64,000 nucleotides of DNA from Malania oleifera. Its lineage: Eukaryota > Streptophyta > Magnoliopsida > Santalales > Ximeniaceae. Under the pieces are notes generated by a model that was not told the origin of the DNA, did no database searches, and was given only the letters and a program-made list of their open reading frames with translations. The translations under genes were made by a program, and so were the position numbers. Location: assembly GCF_029873635.1 (NCBI RefSeq), contig NC_080427.1, forward strand, positions 74,741,348 to 74,805,347. The letters run 5' to 3'. Of this stretch, positions 52,383-63,925 are shown piece by piece (positions within the stretch are counted from its first letter, which is position 1; each line of letters begins with the position of its first letter).

Positions 52383-54445
52383 ATACCAGTGTCAGTATTA
52401 TCTGAGAAAATATACCATTCCACATTTACTATCATATAGATATACAAAAGAAGCTTTCAAAAGCTTTTACTTTCATTACCAAAATCATTCAATACAACTC
52501 AAATTTACCCGCGAAGTTCTTAAGAATAGGGACTCGCCCATACAAGTAGCTTCCCTCTGCCTTGATATCTCTGCAGCATAGCTCGATTTACCTGAGGTTA
52601 GCGATAATTGATACTTATCAGAGCACTCACCTTACTCAGTAAGCCCTCAGGCGTTGAGTTTACTTCACTTTAATTATTTATTAACTCATGCTATTCATTT
52701 CCCATTTCATTCCTATTCCTATTCCCTTTTCATGTTCATTTCCATTTCTAGCACATGAGTATTCTCGGTAATCCACACTGCTGTGTCTGTAACTTATAGC
52801 TACCCTGAGGATTTTTCTCCACGCCATGCTTCCCCTCATGGACAGGGTTGTGCGGCCCAAAAGTTGGACCTAACCTTAGTTGGCCGACCTAGTTTAGTTA
52901 AATTTCATCACATATCTCATGTCTGCAGTACGAATGGCCCACCAAAACCCTGATCCGGACTCAGGGGGCACAACAAATCTATTATATGGCTCAACCTACT
53001 GCCACATCACACGCTCCACGAGCCTGTATGGTTGCACTGCTCCACTAGTAACGGTACCGTGCTCTCAATATCATACCCCATCATTAGGGTTTCCATATCC
53101 ATCCATCAAGGTTTCACTGCCACATACCAACAATCATTATGTGGTATTGGCATTTCATCCATTTCATGTATGTATTTCCAGTGCAAAATTCCACATTTCA
53201 TCTCTCACAATTTAGAATACATATTGCAGAATCAACATGCAATATTCACATTTCCCATTTCCTTATTTCTTATCATTATGTTTCACATATTCACATTCCT
53301 TATATTCATATTGCAGAATTTTACATTGCAATATACACATTTCAAAACTAATATTCTCAACACATTTATCATTTCAATAATACTTTCTTAGTTCATGATT
53401 CATTTCACCACATTTATTATATAATCATCTCTTTTCACAAATATTTAGTGTTTTCTCAAACACATTCACATATTTCACATTTTCTCATTTTCTCAGAAAA
53501 TACTTTTCTTGCATATTTCACTTTCATCATTTTTCCACAATTCAATTCTCATATTATAACACATTTCAATATCACATATTCTACAGGATAATTCATTTAT
53601 CCTAGTTTAAACATTTTCCAATATAATTCATATGCTACACAAATTTCATTTGATATTTATATTATAAATAAATTTTAGGTAAACTATCATATACCATTTT
53701 CACACAATGTTTAACCCATAATTTCCTTAAAAATACTGTTATAATTTATTCCCTTTATCTAGCTTACTGAGATGCTCACAACAACACCCAATTTGACTCT
53801 CCTCAACATTCCGAACTCAAAAGCCTAAAAATCATACTTTAACCAAATTTATCACCTCATTTCCCACAACAATTTTAGTAAAGTACTACCTACATTTCAA
53901 ATACTCCAAACAACCATAATACCCTTAAATCCCTTACTTACCCTGATTTTGGGATGGTACCCAAGTTGGCCTAACCAACGAACTACTCTAGCAGACTTGA
54001 AGAGAATCTTCCCAAGAGTAGCGTGGTATCTTCTGATCGTCGATCCGGGCTTTAACGAAGCCGGAATTCTAGAGAGAGGGAGAGGAGAGGGACAAGTTTA
54101 GAGAGAGAAAGAAATGAGCTGCATGAAATTTTCTTGCTAATCCCGAGCACAACTTATTTATAAGACTCAGATTTGTCGATGAGACACGTCACCTCGTCGA
54201 CGAGTCCATGAAGGGAGTTCATCGATGAACTCGTAACTCTCGTCGACGAACTTCAGGCTCTACTGAACCCCTCTCAATAAATTCTTGTTGATGAGACACG
54301 AGTCCCCGTCAACGAGCCCAAGAAGGCTTCTCATCAACGAGCGCTTTGTGTTCGTCAACGAAATCCTGCTAGGTCCCTTATGAAAAAATCATTTTCTCTC
54401 ATTTTCCTTTATTATTTATTTGATATAATTATTCGGGTCTTTACA
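52383..54445 (-). repeat. Tekay-like LTR (reverse), left end missing
   Basis: The right end is CGGGTCTTTACA (minus start TGTAAAGACCCG). It shares 'cttaccctgattttgggatg' (53938) and 'gacagggttgtgcggccc' (52841) with the solo LTR at 17487. A palindrome array lies at 54175-54363. The left end is abruptly joined to the + LTR ending at 52382. Confidence 0.8.
54175..54363 (-). promoter_or_regulatory. Palindrome array, eight sites, symmetric spacing
   Basis: Cores at 54175, 54196, 54221, 54242, 54287, 54308, 54333 and 54354, spacing exactly 21-25-21-45-21-25-21. A reverse TATA-like 'tttataag' lies at about 54158. Confidence 0.9.
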
Positions 54446-54641
54446 CTTCGTCGATGAACCCTAAACCTGATATTTTCAGTTGTTCTGTATCTCTTCATCG
54501 ACAATGCTCTGAATTTCGGCGACAGACCTCAGAAGGGCCTTTGTCGACGAGAATTGAGACTTCGTTGACGAAGCCTGCTGTTCCTCTTTAAAATTTTCCT
54601 TTCCTTTTTTCTTATTAAATTTCTGGGTTCGGGTCTCTACA
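54446..54641 (-). repeat. Tekay-like LTR 5' end (reverse), with partial palindrome array
   Basis: It ends GGGTCTCTACA at 54641 inside copia gag. Five palindrome cores lie at 54450, 54497, 54518, 54543 and 54564, spacing 47-21-25-21. The other half of the array is absent where the LTR at 52383-54445 abuts. Confidence 0.75.
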
Positions 54642-57600
54642 CTTGATGTCAAGATCCATCTAAATACAATGAATTTGAAAAATATTATTTTAGATGGAAA
54701 TATCGCATCCTTGTAGGATTGCATAAAAATCATGATCTTCCTCACACATGTATGTATGAAGGTGTGTGGAAGGTGCATGGAGTGGGCAGCTTAAAAGAAA
54801 ATATTATATATTATTATATACATAATCATGCATGGACTCAAATGTATTTGCCTCTTTTATTTTATATTCAGCTCCCCATGTAATTAATAATTATTCTCTC
54901 TCATAATTGTTATCTCTCTAATTAGAGGAATAAGTAAAGACTGAATACATCACTGTTAAATACCCACTTATCCCACAGAAAATTTTTAAAGCATATATTT
55001 GACAATCATATTTTACCAAAAGTTCAATATGGGTGGTTGCACCTGAAGATGCAAGATTTTAAAAAATCAATAAATATAATTCAGTTCTACATAAAATTAG
55101 CTTAAAGCTAAAACTATGTGGTGAAAATATTACTGACAAAGACATGCTTGAAAAAACTTTTACTACTTTCCATCCCACTAATGTGTTCCTGCAGCAGCTG
55201 TATAAGGATAGAAAATTTAATAAATTTTTTGAATTCATATCATGTCTTCCCGTTGCTGAGCAAAATAACGAGCCAGAAGAGGGATGACCTCTTTAAAGCG
55301 GGATAATCAATGGATATCACATTGAAAGGGATAACCTCTAGAAGAGGGATGACCCCCAGAAGCGGGATAATCAATGAATATCACATTGAAACTATAAATG
55401 AAGGTAGTAAATAATTTCATTGTATTATTTCTATTGTTTCTTGGAAGAAACAAATTTTAGAAAACTATTAACTTTATTTTATAGTTTGTATTATACAAAG
55501 ATTAAAGCAATTGAATCATATAATGTCTTGCACTAGAAATGCAATGACGCAAAGTTATTTACACTTTGGCCTAATCATCTTGGACATCTAAGAGATGTAA
55601 CGATGTGAAGAATCATTGAAAATTCATATGATCATCCACTAAAGAATCAGAAGATTTTTTGTATCAACTGATTTCACGTGTACTACTTGTTCTTAAAGGA
55701 AATTAATTGTCATTTTAATGAAACAGTATTCCCTACATTATGGGGAGAAAAATTAGTACCTGAAGCATAACATGAAATCACATGCAGTGCCATGAGTTTA
55801 TCTTATTTAGATTCTCACACAAATCAAAGTGAACTTGAAGTTCAAAAGATTATGCATTTGCAAGGGATTGCAAATCAATTACCAGATTCTTTTGCAGATA
55901 CCAAGGTCATATTAAAATCTCATATGTTTGCTGCAAATATTTTAGCACGTATTGATATCCTTGAAGGACTATAACCAGCTAATGAACCTAAACCGCAACT
56001 TAAGCGTGGAAGGCCTATTGGTGCAAAAGATAAAACTCACAAAAGGAGAAAATTGAACTATGTAAATACTCCAGAAGAAGTTATAGAGTTGGATAATTCC
56101 TTCGATATTCACAAACCCATTTCTCCTGAAAATAAAATCCCTATTATAGAACCTCTTGAAGAGGAACCTTCTAAAGAGGAATCTCCTGAAGAGAAAACTT
56201 CTGAAGAGACATCCCTTGAAAAGGGACAAGTACCTTGAAATAATAATGAGATCTCAATTCATTACACAGGAAAAATGTGGGATATAAATAAAGTTGTTGT
56301 CAATAACACATTTGTAGTAGCTACTAACATTACCAGAAGTAATGATGACATTACTAGAAGTAATGATATTACCATAAATAATGAGGATCCCGAATCTAAA
56401 TATGTTAATAAATGTTGATATAGAAGTGATTAGCCAAAATGGAAAGAGGCTATCACATCAGAATTAAACTCTCTATCAAAAAGAGAAGTTTTTGGACCTA
56501 TAGTCCAGACACCAGACCATGTCCAACCCATTGGATACAAATGAGTATTTGTGCGCAAGCAAACTAAAAAATAATGAAATTACTCGATATAATGTAAGGC
56601 ATGTGGTACAAGGTTTCTCACAAAAACCCGAAATTGATTATGAGGAGACATATTCTCTCGTAATGGATGGAATCACTTTCAGATTCTTAATTGGGCTAGC
56701 AATTGTTGAACAACTGAGCATGCGCCTTATGGATGTAGTAACAACATATAATTTATATGAAAAATCCCTGAAGGATTTAAATTGCCTGAAGCAAAATCTA
56801 GAAATTTATGTTTAGTTAAACCCCAGTGTTCCTTATCCATTAAAGTACTCTGAATGCATGTGGTACAACCGATTAAGTACCTTGTGAAAGAAGGATTCAT
56901 AAAAAATCCAATTTGTCTATGCGTTTTTATCAAAATCTAGATTTGTTATAATTGCTATTTATGTTGATAATTTGAAATTAGTTGGGACTTTTGAAGAGTT
57001 CACTAAAATTGCTAATGGTGGAATTTGAGATGAAATATTTGAGAAAAATAAAATATTGTCTTGGCCTACAGATTGAACATGTAAATGACGAAATTCTTGT
57101 TCATCAATCTAAATATACTGAAAAAGTATTAAGACAATTTTATATGGATAAAATTCATCATTTGGGATCTCCAATGATGGTGTGATTATGTTAAGAGAGA
57201 TCAATTTCAACTTCATGACAAGGGGGAGAAATTACTTGGTTTTGAAGTACCATATTTAAGCCTCGTGATGAGGGAGAGGAATTACTTAGTCCTGAAGTAT
57301 CATATTTAAATGTTATCTGCTCTTTGATGTATCTGGCAAATTATACAAGACTCAACATTGCATTTTCTGTAAATCTACTAGCAAGATATAACTCTGCCCC
57401 TACTCAAAGATACTAGAATGAAATTAAACACATTCAATGCTATTTGAGAATAAAGCAGACGATTACAACAATATCCTCTAATCATTCTGAAATACTAACT
57501 ATCTATGAAGTTAGTAGAGAATGCATGTGGCTCAGATCAATAATCTCTCTTATCCAATAAAATTGTGATCTTCAATCAATCAAGAATATTCCAACAGTTT

Positions 57601-57879
57601 TATGTGAAGACAATGCTGCGTGTGTAGTTCAACTAAGATGATGATACATGAAGGGTGACAGAATAAAACATATCTCTCTAAAATTCTTCTATATAAATGA
57701 ACTCCAGAAGAATGGTGATATAGATGTTCAGCAGATTCGATCAAGTGATAATCTAGCATATTTGTTCACTAAAGTTTTTCCTACTACAACGTTCAAGAAA
57801 TTTGTTCATTTTATTGGAATGAGACATATTAAAGATCTTAGCAGAAATAATTAATGTATGAGTGACTGCCAAGGGGGAG
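54642..57879 (+). pseudogene. Ty1/copia gag-pol remnant
   Basis: The gag start at 54642-54770 (LDVKIHLNTMNL in a shifted frame) and gag C-part at 55080-55290 (KLKLCGENITDKDMLEKT, then NVFLQQLYKDRKFNKFFEF, then CLPVAEQNNE) lie either side of unrelated AT-rich DNA (54780-54950). The pol linker at 55792-56238 includes NQSELEVQKIMHLQGIANQL, KRGRPIGAKDKTHKRRK and an acidic run. RT pieces are at 56450-57180. The RNase H end is at 57600-57850 (GDRIKHISLKFFYINELQKN, VQQIRSSDNLAYLFTK). Integrase core is largely absent. It has many stops and frameshifts. The purine tract aagggggag is at 57871-57879. Confidence 0.82.
55275..55395 (+). repeat. Short duplication in copia remnant
   Basis: 'gaagagggatgacc', 'gcgggataatcaatg' and 'atatcacattgaaa' each occur twice (from about 55276 and 55341), about 65 bp apart. 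Confidence 0.8.
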
Positions 57880-58302
57880 TGTTATGAATGGATGAGTGTG
57901 ACTGTCATTTATCCATATCTTGTCCACCTTTTCATATCTCTATGAACCTACCCTATATGTCTGCACTAATTCATATCCCTATGATCCAGTCCTATATGTT
58001 TGCACTAATAAAGTTAGTATTAGCTAGCTTGTGAAGGCTAACAATACTTTCTCCCACATAGCCAGTGGAGTAGAAAAAAGGAAGAGTAGGAAAAGAAGAA
58101 GAGAAAGATAGAAGAAGAAAGATAGAGTAGAGATATAAAAGAAATAAGGAGAGATATTTTGCATAAGATCATATCTATATCATATTGTAATTCCTCTCGA
58201 AATAGTGAAACATAAGTAGATCCGAACCATGTAAAATTTTTGTCTCGTTTTTATTTTTTTTTTCCTGCTCATCTCTATTTATTTTATTATTAATTCTTGC
58301 AT
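57880..58302 (+). repeat. Copia 3' LTR (right end approximate)
   Basis: It starts TGTTATGAATGGATGAGTG right after the purine tract. It includes a TATA-like 'gatataaaagaaataagg' near 58131. The right end is near 'attcttgcata' and is uncertain because no 5' LTR is available. It lacks the palindrome array. Confidence 0.65.
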
Positions 58303-58783
58303 AATTTTATAATAGAAAAAATATTTTCAAGGACAAACATAAGTATCATGTTTTAGTTTGATAAAAAATAATGAGATGGATGATTTTTAGTTTTTACTTT
58401 TAATTTTAATTTGATTTTTAGTTTTTACTTTAAATTTTAATTTTTAATTTTCGCTTTTCATGATTTTTGGCATAATAGCCCTAAAATAAAAAAATGAATA
58501 CTTTTCCGCATAACGGTCTGCGATGTCACAGCGACTTTTCGCAGCCCCTTCCACTGTTCACAGCCCTGATTGTTTCGTCTCTCACTCTCTCCCTTCCTCG
58601 ACCGTTGCTGCTGCCCTTTCGTCTTCCGAGCATCCATATTGCCGTTGGTGCCACCGTCCTGGTCCCTTTTTCTCTCTTGAGTCTCACGTTACTCCAGCAG
58701 TTCGTGCACAGTGGCTGAGCGCCATCCGGACCTCGTCCCCGTCCCCGTCCCGTCGTTCTTTTCCATTCTTCGAGTGTCGTCCG

Positions 58784-58825
<42 letters not shown>

Positions 58826-59369
58826 AGTATTGGCTGTTAAAGTGTGCCTGCAATGTTTTTGTGAAAATGCCTGAGTGAATACCATTGCATCAGCTATAAC
58901 TAAATGGCTCTTCTAGGGCACACTCTGTCATGGCACCGACTGTCGAAGATTTCATATAAAGGACCCTTTTTTTTGTCTTTTTAGGTTAGTGGAGATCAGT
59001 AGCTTATGGAGCTGGGGGGGGGGGGGGGGAGGGAAAGAGGTTGCTGATGGGGCTGTGCGAGTGCATGGATATGGTGTGTTTGCGAAAGTGCTTGATTGTT
59101 ACCCATTGCATGAGAGGGGGGCTGTGTCTGTGTCTGTGTCTGTGTCTGTGTCTGTTTTATACAATAAAGGTGCTTAAACAGTGAAGGTACTTTTGGGAAC
59201 CCCTCGCATGTACCATAATCCCGAACCCCCCTCATCATTGCCTCCCTTTCTTTCTCCCCATTCAATTTGATTAGTGTAGTTCATTTAAGGTATAATTCTT
59301 GTCAAAGAAAAAAAATCATCTTTATCTTTTTAATAGAAAAATAACTTCACTAACATAAAAAAGAGAAAA
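58303..59369. other. Unassigned region with GC-richer block and microsatellites
   Basis: 58500-58780 is noticeably GC-richer than its surroundings. (TC)n runs over about 58787-58822, poly-G over 59017-59030 and (TGTGTC)n over about 59123-59155. A block near 58850-58895 (tgtttttgtgaaaatgcctg, then ataccattgcat) is loosely repeated near 59080-59110. No reading frame resembles a known protein. It may be a decayed TE or the 5' region of an unrecognised gene. Confidence 0.5.
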
Positions 59370-61275
59370 TTACAAAGAACGGAGGCATGTATATATAGTT
59401 ACTATAAAGAGAGAACCAAACTTTATTGCATAATAAACATGGGGGTAGGGGGGGTTTGTTTTGTCATTAAAAGCTCTTGCATTCCTTTTGATCCGTGAAG
59501 TCCAAAAAAGAGTAAAAAAAATAAAAGGCTCATCTCCACAAGACCGCCCCATACTCCTCCAAAAACCTCTACACTGTACCAACAAAAAAGCGTCAATCCA
59601 TGGCAACACCATTGGCTCATCTATAACTGAGAATAGATAGGCAGAAAGCTACTTAGCCAATGGACAATGGAGAAACAATGATCGCTAGTTTCACTCAACG
59701 CTAAACACATGATAAAAATATCCAGGCTGGTATATAATGTTTCCTTACCTGCAACAAATCATTAGTATTAAGCCTATTAAGAGCTAGAATCAAAATGAAA
59801 ACTCTGATCGTGAAGGGAACCCTAGCCTTCCAAAAAAAATTATTCAACGGGAAAGAAGAAGAAGAGCTTGAGGATTTTAAACAATTGAGAGAAAAAAATT
59901 TCATGGTAAAAGAACAACCTTGATCCAAATCCTCTAGTCATTTCTCACTTGAAGAACAAAAGAGTCCATCACTCTCAATAAGATGGTTAGATCTTCAATC
60001 TCTTTCATAGAGATTTTTGAAAAAGTTAATCCCAAGAAAGCAGTTTCCCTCCTAAGAATAAAATGCATTCATTGAGGCATTATGAATGGATGACAATCAA
60101 AAAAGACAAGGGACCAAAGACTCCGGCAAAATCTTGTTGACCCAGTTATCCTCCCAAAACTGAATGAGATTAACTAGGGTAAAAAAATGAGCAACCTATC
60201 AAATAAGATTTTGATGATTTGCATGAGAAGCATTGTCACTACCTTTAGTATTTGAACCGTTCTGATGCAAACCATACTTGCAAACAATAACCATGTGCCA
60301 TAACGAGTCAACCTCCATGACTAGTTCCAAACCAGAAAAATGTTTTTAGACACAACATTCCCGAAGCCCAGAGTCCCTTTAAATTGAGGTCTTATAGTCT
60401 TATTCCAACTAACAAGATGATCCTTTTTCTCTTACCCTATACCCGATCACATAAAATCTTTTATAAGCCTATTTAGGGCTATAGCCACACTTATAGGAAC
60501 TCCAAAAAGAGAGAGAAAATTAATAGGAGCATTAAAAAATGCTGCATTGATGAGAGTAATGCAATCCCTTAATGATAAATGCACTCACTTTTGATCCTCC
60601 AACCTACTTCCTAGTTCCCATTCTTTCCATCACAGGATCCCCTAAAGGTAGAGGAATTAGGGTTCCCTCCAAGAGGAAGACTCAAATAAGTTAGAGGGAA
60701 GCTAAAATGCTGTGACAAGATAAAATGGAAAAACCCTTTAGCTCATTGCTCCTTGCATGAATACTTGCCACCCCACTCGTAGACATGTTGTTCTTCAATC
60801 TTAAAAATTTTCAAGGTTAAAAAAAAAAAACCTTTCAAAACTTCACTATTTTTGAGAAAAAGAAGGGTGTTATCAGAAAATTGAAGATGAGACACTACAA
60901 TCACATCTTTCAAACCTTAAGGCCCTAAATCACATCAAAGCCTTCAACATGGCTAATCATCCTACGTAAGACATCTACTAATGTAAATGAAAAAGAGGAG
61001 AGGGGATCCGTTTGAACATTGTGAAGCCTTAAATCACACACTTTGGTCGACCTTTTGTGCTATTATAGATATAGACACCATGGGTAAACACCCTTTGATC
61101 CATTCCCTTAAGGCCTCTACAAACCCATTCTTTGCCATCATTTGGTGCAGAACGGCCCCACTAACCATATCATAGGCTTTTCCAAAATCCAGTTTGAGCA
61201 AAACCCCTCTCCCTTCCCTTCTCCTTACATCCTCCACCACTTCATTGGCAATCAAAACAATATCTAAATTCGTTT
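59370..61275 (-). pseudogene. LINE (L1) ORF2 remnant, 5'-truncated
   Basis: On minus the RT start at 61275-61034 reads VLIANEVVEDVRRREGRG, then VLLKLDFGKAYD, a core RT block of plant L1 ORF2. Further on come EVDSLWHMVIVCKYGLHQNG (about 60300), WKARVPFTIRVFILILALNR (about 59830) and a zf-RVT-like C-terminal part, ending near 59370 with RAFNDKTNPP. The frame is broken in many places. The 5' half including the endonuclease is missing. Confidence 0.82.
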
Positions 61276-61374
61276 TCTGTATTAATAAATTAAATCTAAG
61301 TTAATATTTCTAAAGGATAATTCCTCAAACCCGAGTTTAATATAGTAATAAATTAAATATAAGTTAATACTTTG

Positions 61375-63925
61375 CTGATTACATCACTCAATTTTTCATG
61401 AAATTATACTTTGAGCAACAAGTTAGTCGATCATTCCCAGAAGTCTTAGTATTTCCAAGAATATCCGGTGATAATGCAGATTGGCTAGATAGACCATTTG
61501 AGGAGGAATTTTTGATGTCATACAAAATTTTAATGGTGATAAATCGCCTGGACTAGATGGATTTGCAATGGCTTTCTTCCAAGCTCGCTAGGGGATTCTC
61601 AAACCTGATCTTATGGCTGTGTTCCATCATTTTTTTGCTAAAGGCCAGTTTGAGAAAAGCCGGAATGCTACTTTCATCACTCTCATTCCTTCAAAAAAAT
61701 GAAGCAATTGAAGTAAAGGATTTTTGCCCTATTAGTCTTGTTGGGGGGGGGGGGGGTTATAAGATCATTGCTAAGGTCTTAGCCACCAGACTTTGCACGG
61801 TTATGGAAGATATAATTTCAACTTCACAGAATGCTTTTGTGAGGAACAGGCAGATTCTTGACCCTGTACTTATTGCTAATGAATGCCTTGATAGTAGATT
61901 GAAAACTGGGGTGCCAGGGCAAATTAGATGTTGAGAAGGCTTTTGATCATGTAAATTGGGGTTTTCTTATGCGGTTACTAGAACGGGGTGGGTTCTTTGC
62001 CAAATGGAGGCGGTGGATTTTCTTTTGTATATCTACAGTTTGTTTATCCATTCTGATAAATGGCACACCTTGTGGGTTTTTTGAGAGCTCTAGAGGGTTG
62101 AGACAAGGTGACCCATTGTCTCCTTTGTTGTTTTTCTTGGTTATGGAAGCCCTGGGGAGAATGTTGGATAAAGCTGTCCATGATGGTCACATGACAGGCT
62201 TTGGTGTGGGGCGTATAGAGGGAAGAGCTTTGGTGGTGTCTCATCTTCTCTTTGCGGACGATACTCTAATTTTTTGTGACGCTGATCTGGATCAGATTTT
62301 GTTTCTCCATGTGATACTTATGTGGTTTGAGGCGGTCTTTGGTTTAAAGATAAATTTGGGCAAGTCAGAGTTGGTTCCTGTTGGTATGGTGTTTAATTTT
62401 GACTTATTCTTGAATGTCCTTGGCTGTAAACAAGGTAATCTTCCTATGAAATATTTGGGTCTTCCTTTGGGAGCCAAATTCAAGGATAAGACAATATGGA
62501 ACCCAATTTTGGAGAAGATAGAATGAAGGTTAGTAGGGTGGAAATGTTTGTACTTGTCTAAGGGAGGTAGAGTCACGTTAATTAAAAGCACTTTATCTAA
62601 TTTACCCACTTACTTTCTATCTTTATTTCCTATTCCTGCTGCTGTGGCTAACCGTATTGAGAAACTTCAAAGGAAGTTTTTATGGGGTGACATTGGTGAT
62701 GAACCAAAATTCCATTTGGTTAAATGGGATACTGTTTGCTCTCTCATTTCTTCGGGTGATTTGGGGATAAGGAAGGTAAGACAGTTTAATGAAGCTTTGC
62801 TTGGGAAGTGGTTATGGAGATTTGGGATGCAGAAGGCTGCTCGTTGGAGGCAAGTGATAGAGGTGAAATACGGCTGTGAATGGGGTGGTAGGTGTACTAG
62901 GCCTGTTAATGGTCCACATGGTGTTGACTTGTCGAAAAAATATTAGTCGGCGATGGCCTTCTTTTTCTTGCTACGTTCTATATGATATTGGAAATGGGTC
63001 TAAGGTGAAATTTTGGCAAGACCATTGGTGTGGTGAGATGTCTCTTGCAGTCAGCTATCCTCATTTGTATAGATTTTGCTGAGATAAAGAAGCTAGCGTG
63101 GCTGAGGTTATGAAGTTTGATAATGGAGTCTTGTTTTGGGATGTAAGTTTCTTCAGGGGTATGCATCTTTGGGAATTAGAGGTCTTGATTGGTTTTATGG
63201 ATACCATATATGGTGCATCGGTGAAGGGGTTCGGTGAGGATAAGATGTGCTGGAAATCTGATAGAGAGAAGGGCTTCTTGGTTAAAGGTTATTATGGTAT
63301 TTTAATGGGCTCCAAAGATTGTGGCTTTCCTTGGAAAAGTATTTGCAAACAGAAAATTCCATCTAGAGTTGCTTTTTTCGTTTGGACTGCTGCATTAGGG
63401 AAATGCTTAACGATTGACAATTTACGAAAAAGAAAGGTTTGGATATTGGATTGGTGCTACATGTGCAAGTGTAATAATGAGATGGTTGATCATCTTTTTA
63501 TTCATTGTCCGGTTGCAATGGACTTGTGGGTTATGGTGTTGGGTTTGTTTGGAGTGAGCTGGGTTATGCCACAATCTGTAGTGGGACTTCTAGCATATTG
63601 GCAAGGCAGATTTGGTCGTTATTGAAATGGGTTTATTTGGTTGATAGTTCCTCATTGTTTATTGTGGTGTCTTTGGAGGGAGAGAAATAGTAGGTGTTTT
63701 GAAGACAAGGAAAGATCCATTTCGGACTTGAAGCTATTTTTCTTTACAACTTTGATGGATTGGTTGGCTGCTTTGCGAAACCAATGATTTTCTTCTGTTT
63801 TTGATTTACTAGATTCTTGTAATTTCTGTTTTTGATTTGTTTACCCCAGTACACTCCTTGTGTACTTGGTGTTCATTTTTGATATCAATAAACTTATTAC
63901 TTATCAAAAAAATAAAATAAAATGC
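61375..63925 (+). mobile_element. LINE (L1) copy, 5'-truncated, with poly(A) tail
   Basis: RT begins near 61380 (VSRSFPEVLVFPRISGDN) and continues with [54 protein letters not shown] and the catalytic [11 protein letters not shown]. Then come [19 protein letters not shown], the thumb and connection, and a zf-RVT domain at 63240-63530 (PSRVAFFVWTAALGKCLTID, then CNNEMVDHLFIHCPVAMDLW). The 3' UTR ends 'ttattacttatc' then A-rich to about 63925. Frame breaks and stops (near 61930, 62524 and 62944) disable it. The catalytic FADD is intact. Confidence 0.9.

Noticed and set aside
58526-58885. 119-codon minus-strand frame rich in ER dipeptides, and overlapping plus frames
   Set aside because: The ER run is the (TC)n microsatellite read on minus; overlapping frames on both strands reflect base composition.
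59370-63925. Single LINE with twin-priming inversion
   Set aside because: Both halves contain the C-terminal zf-RVT region, so they are two separate copies.
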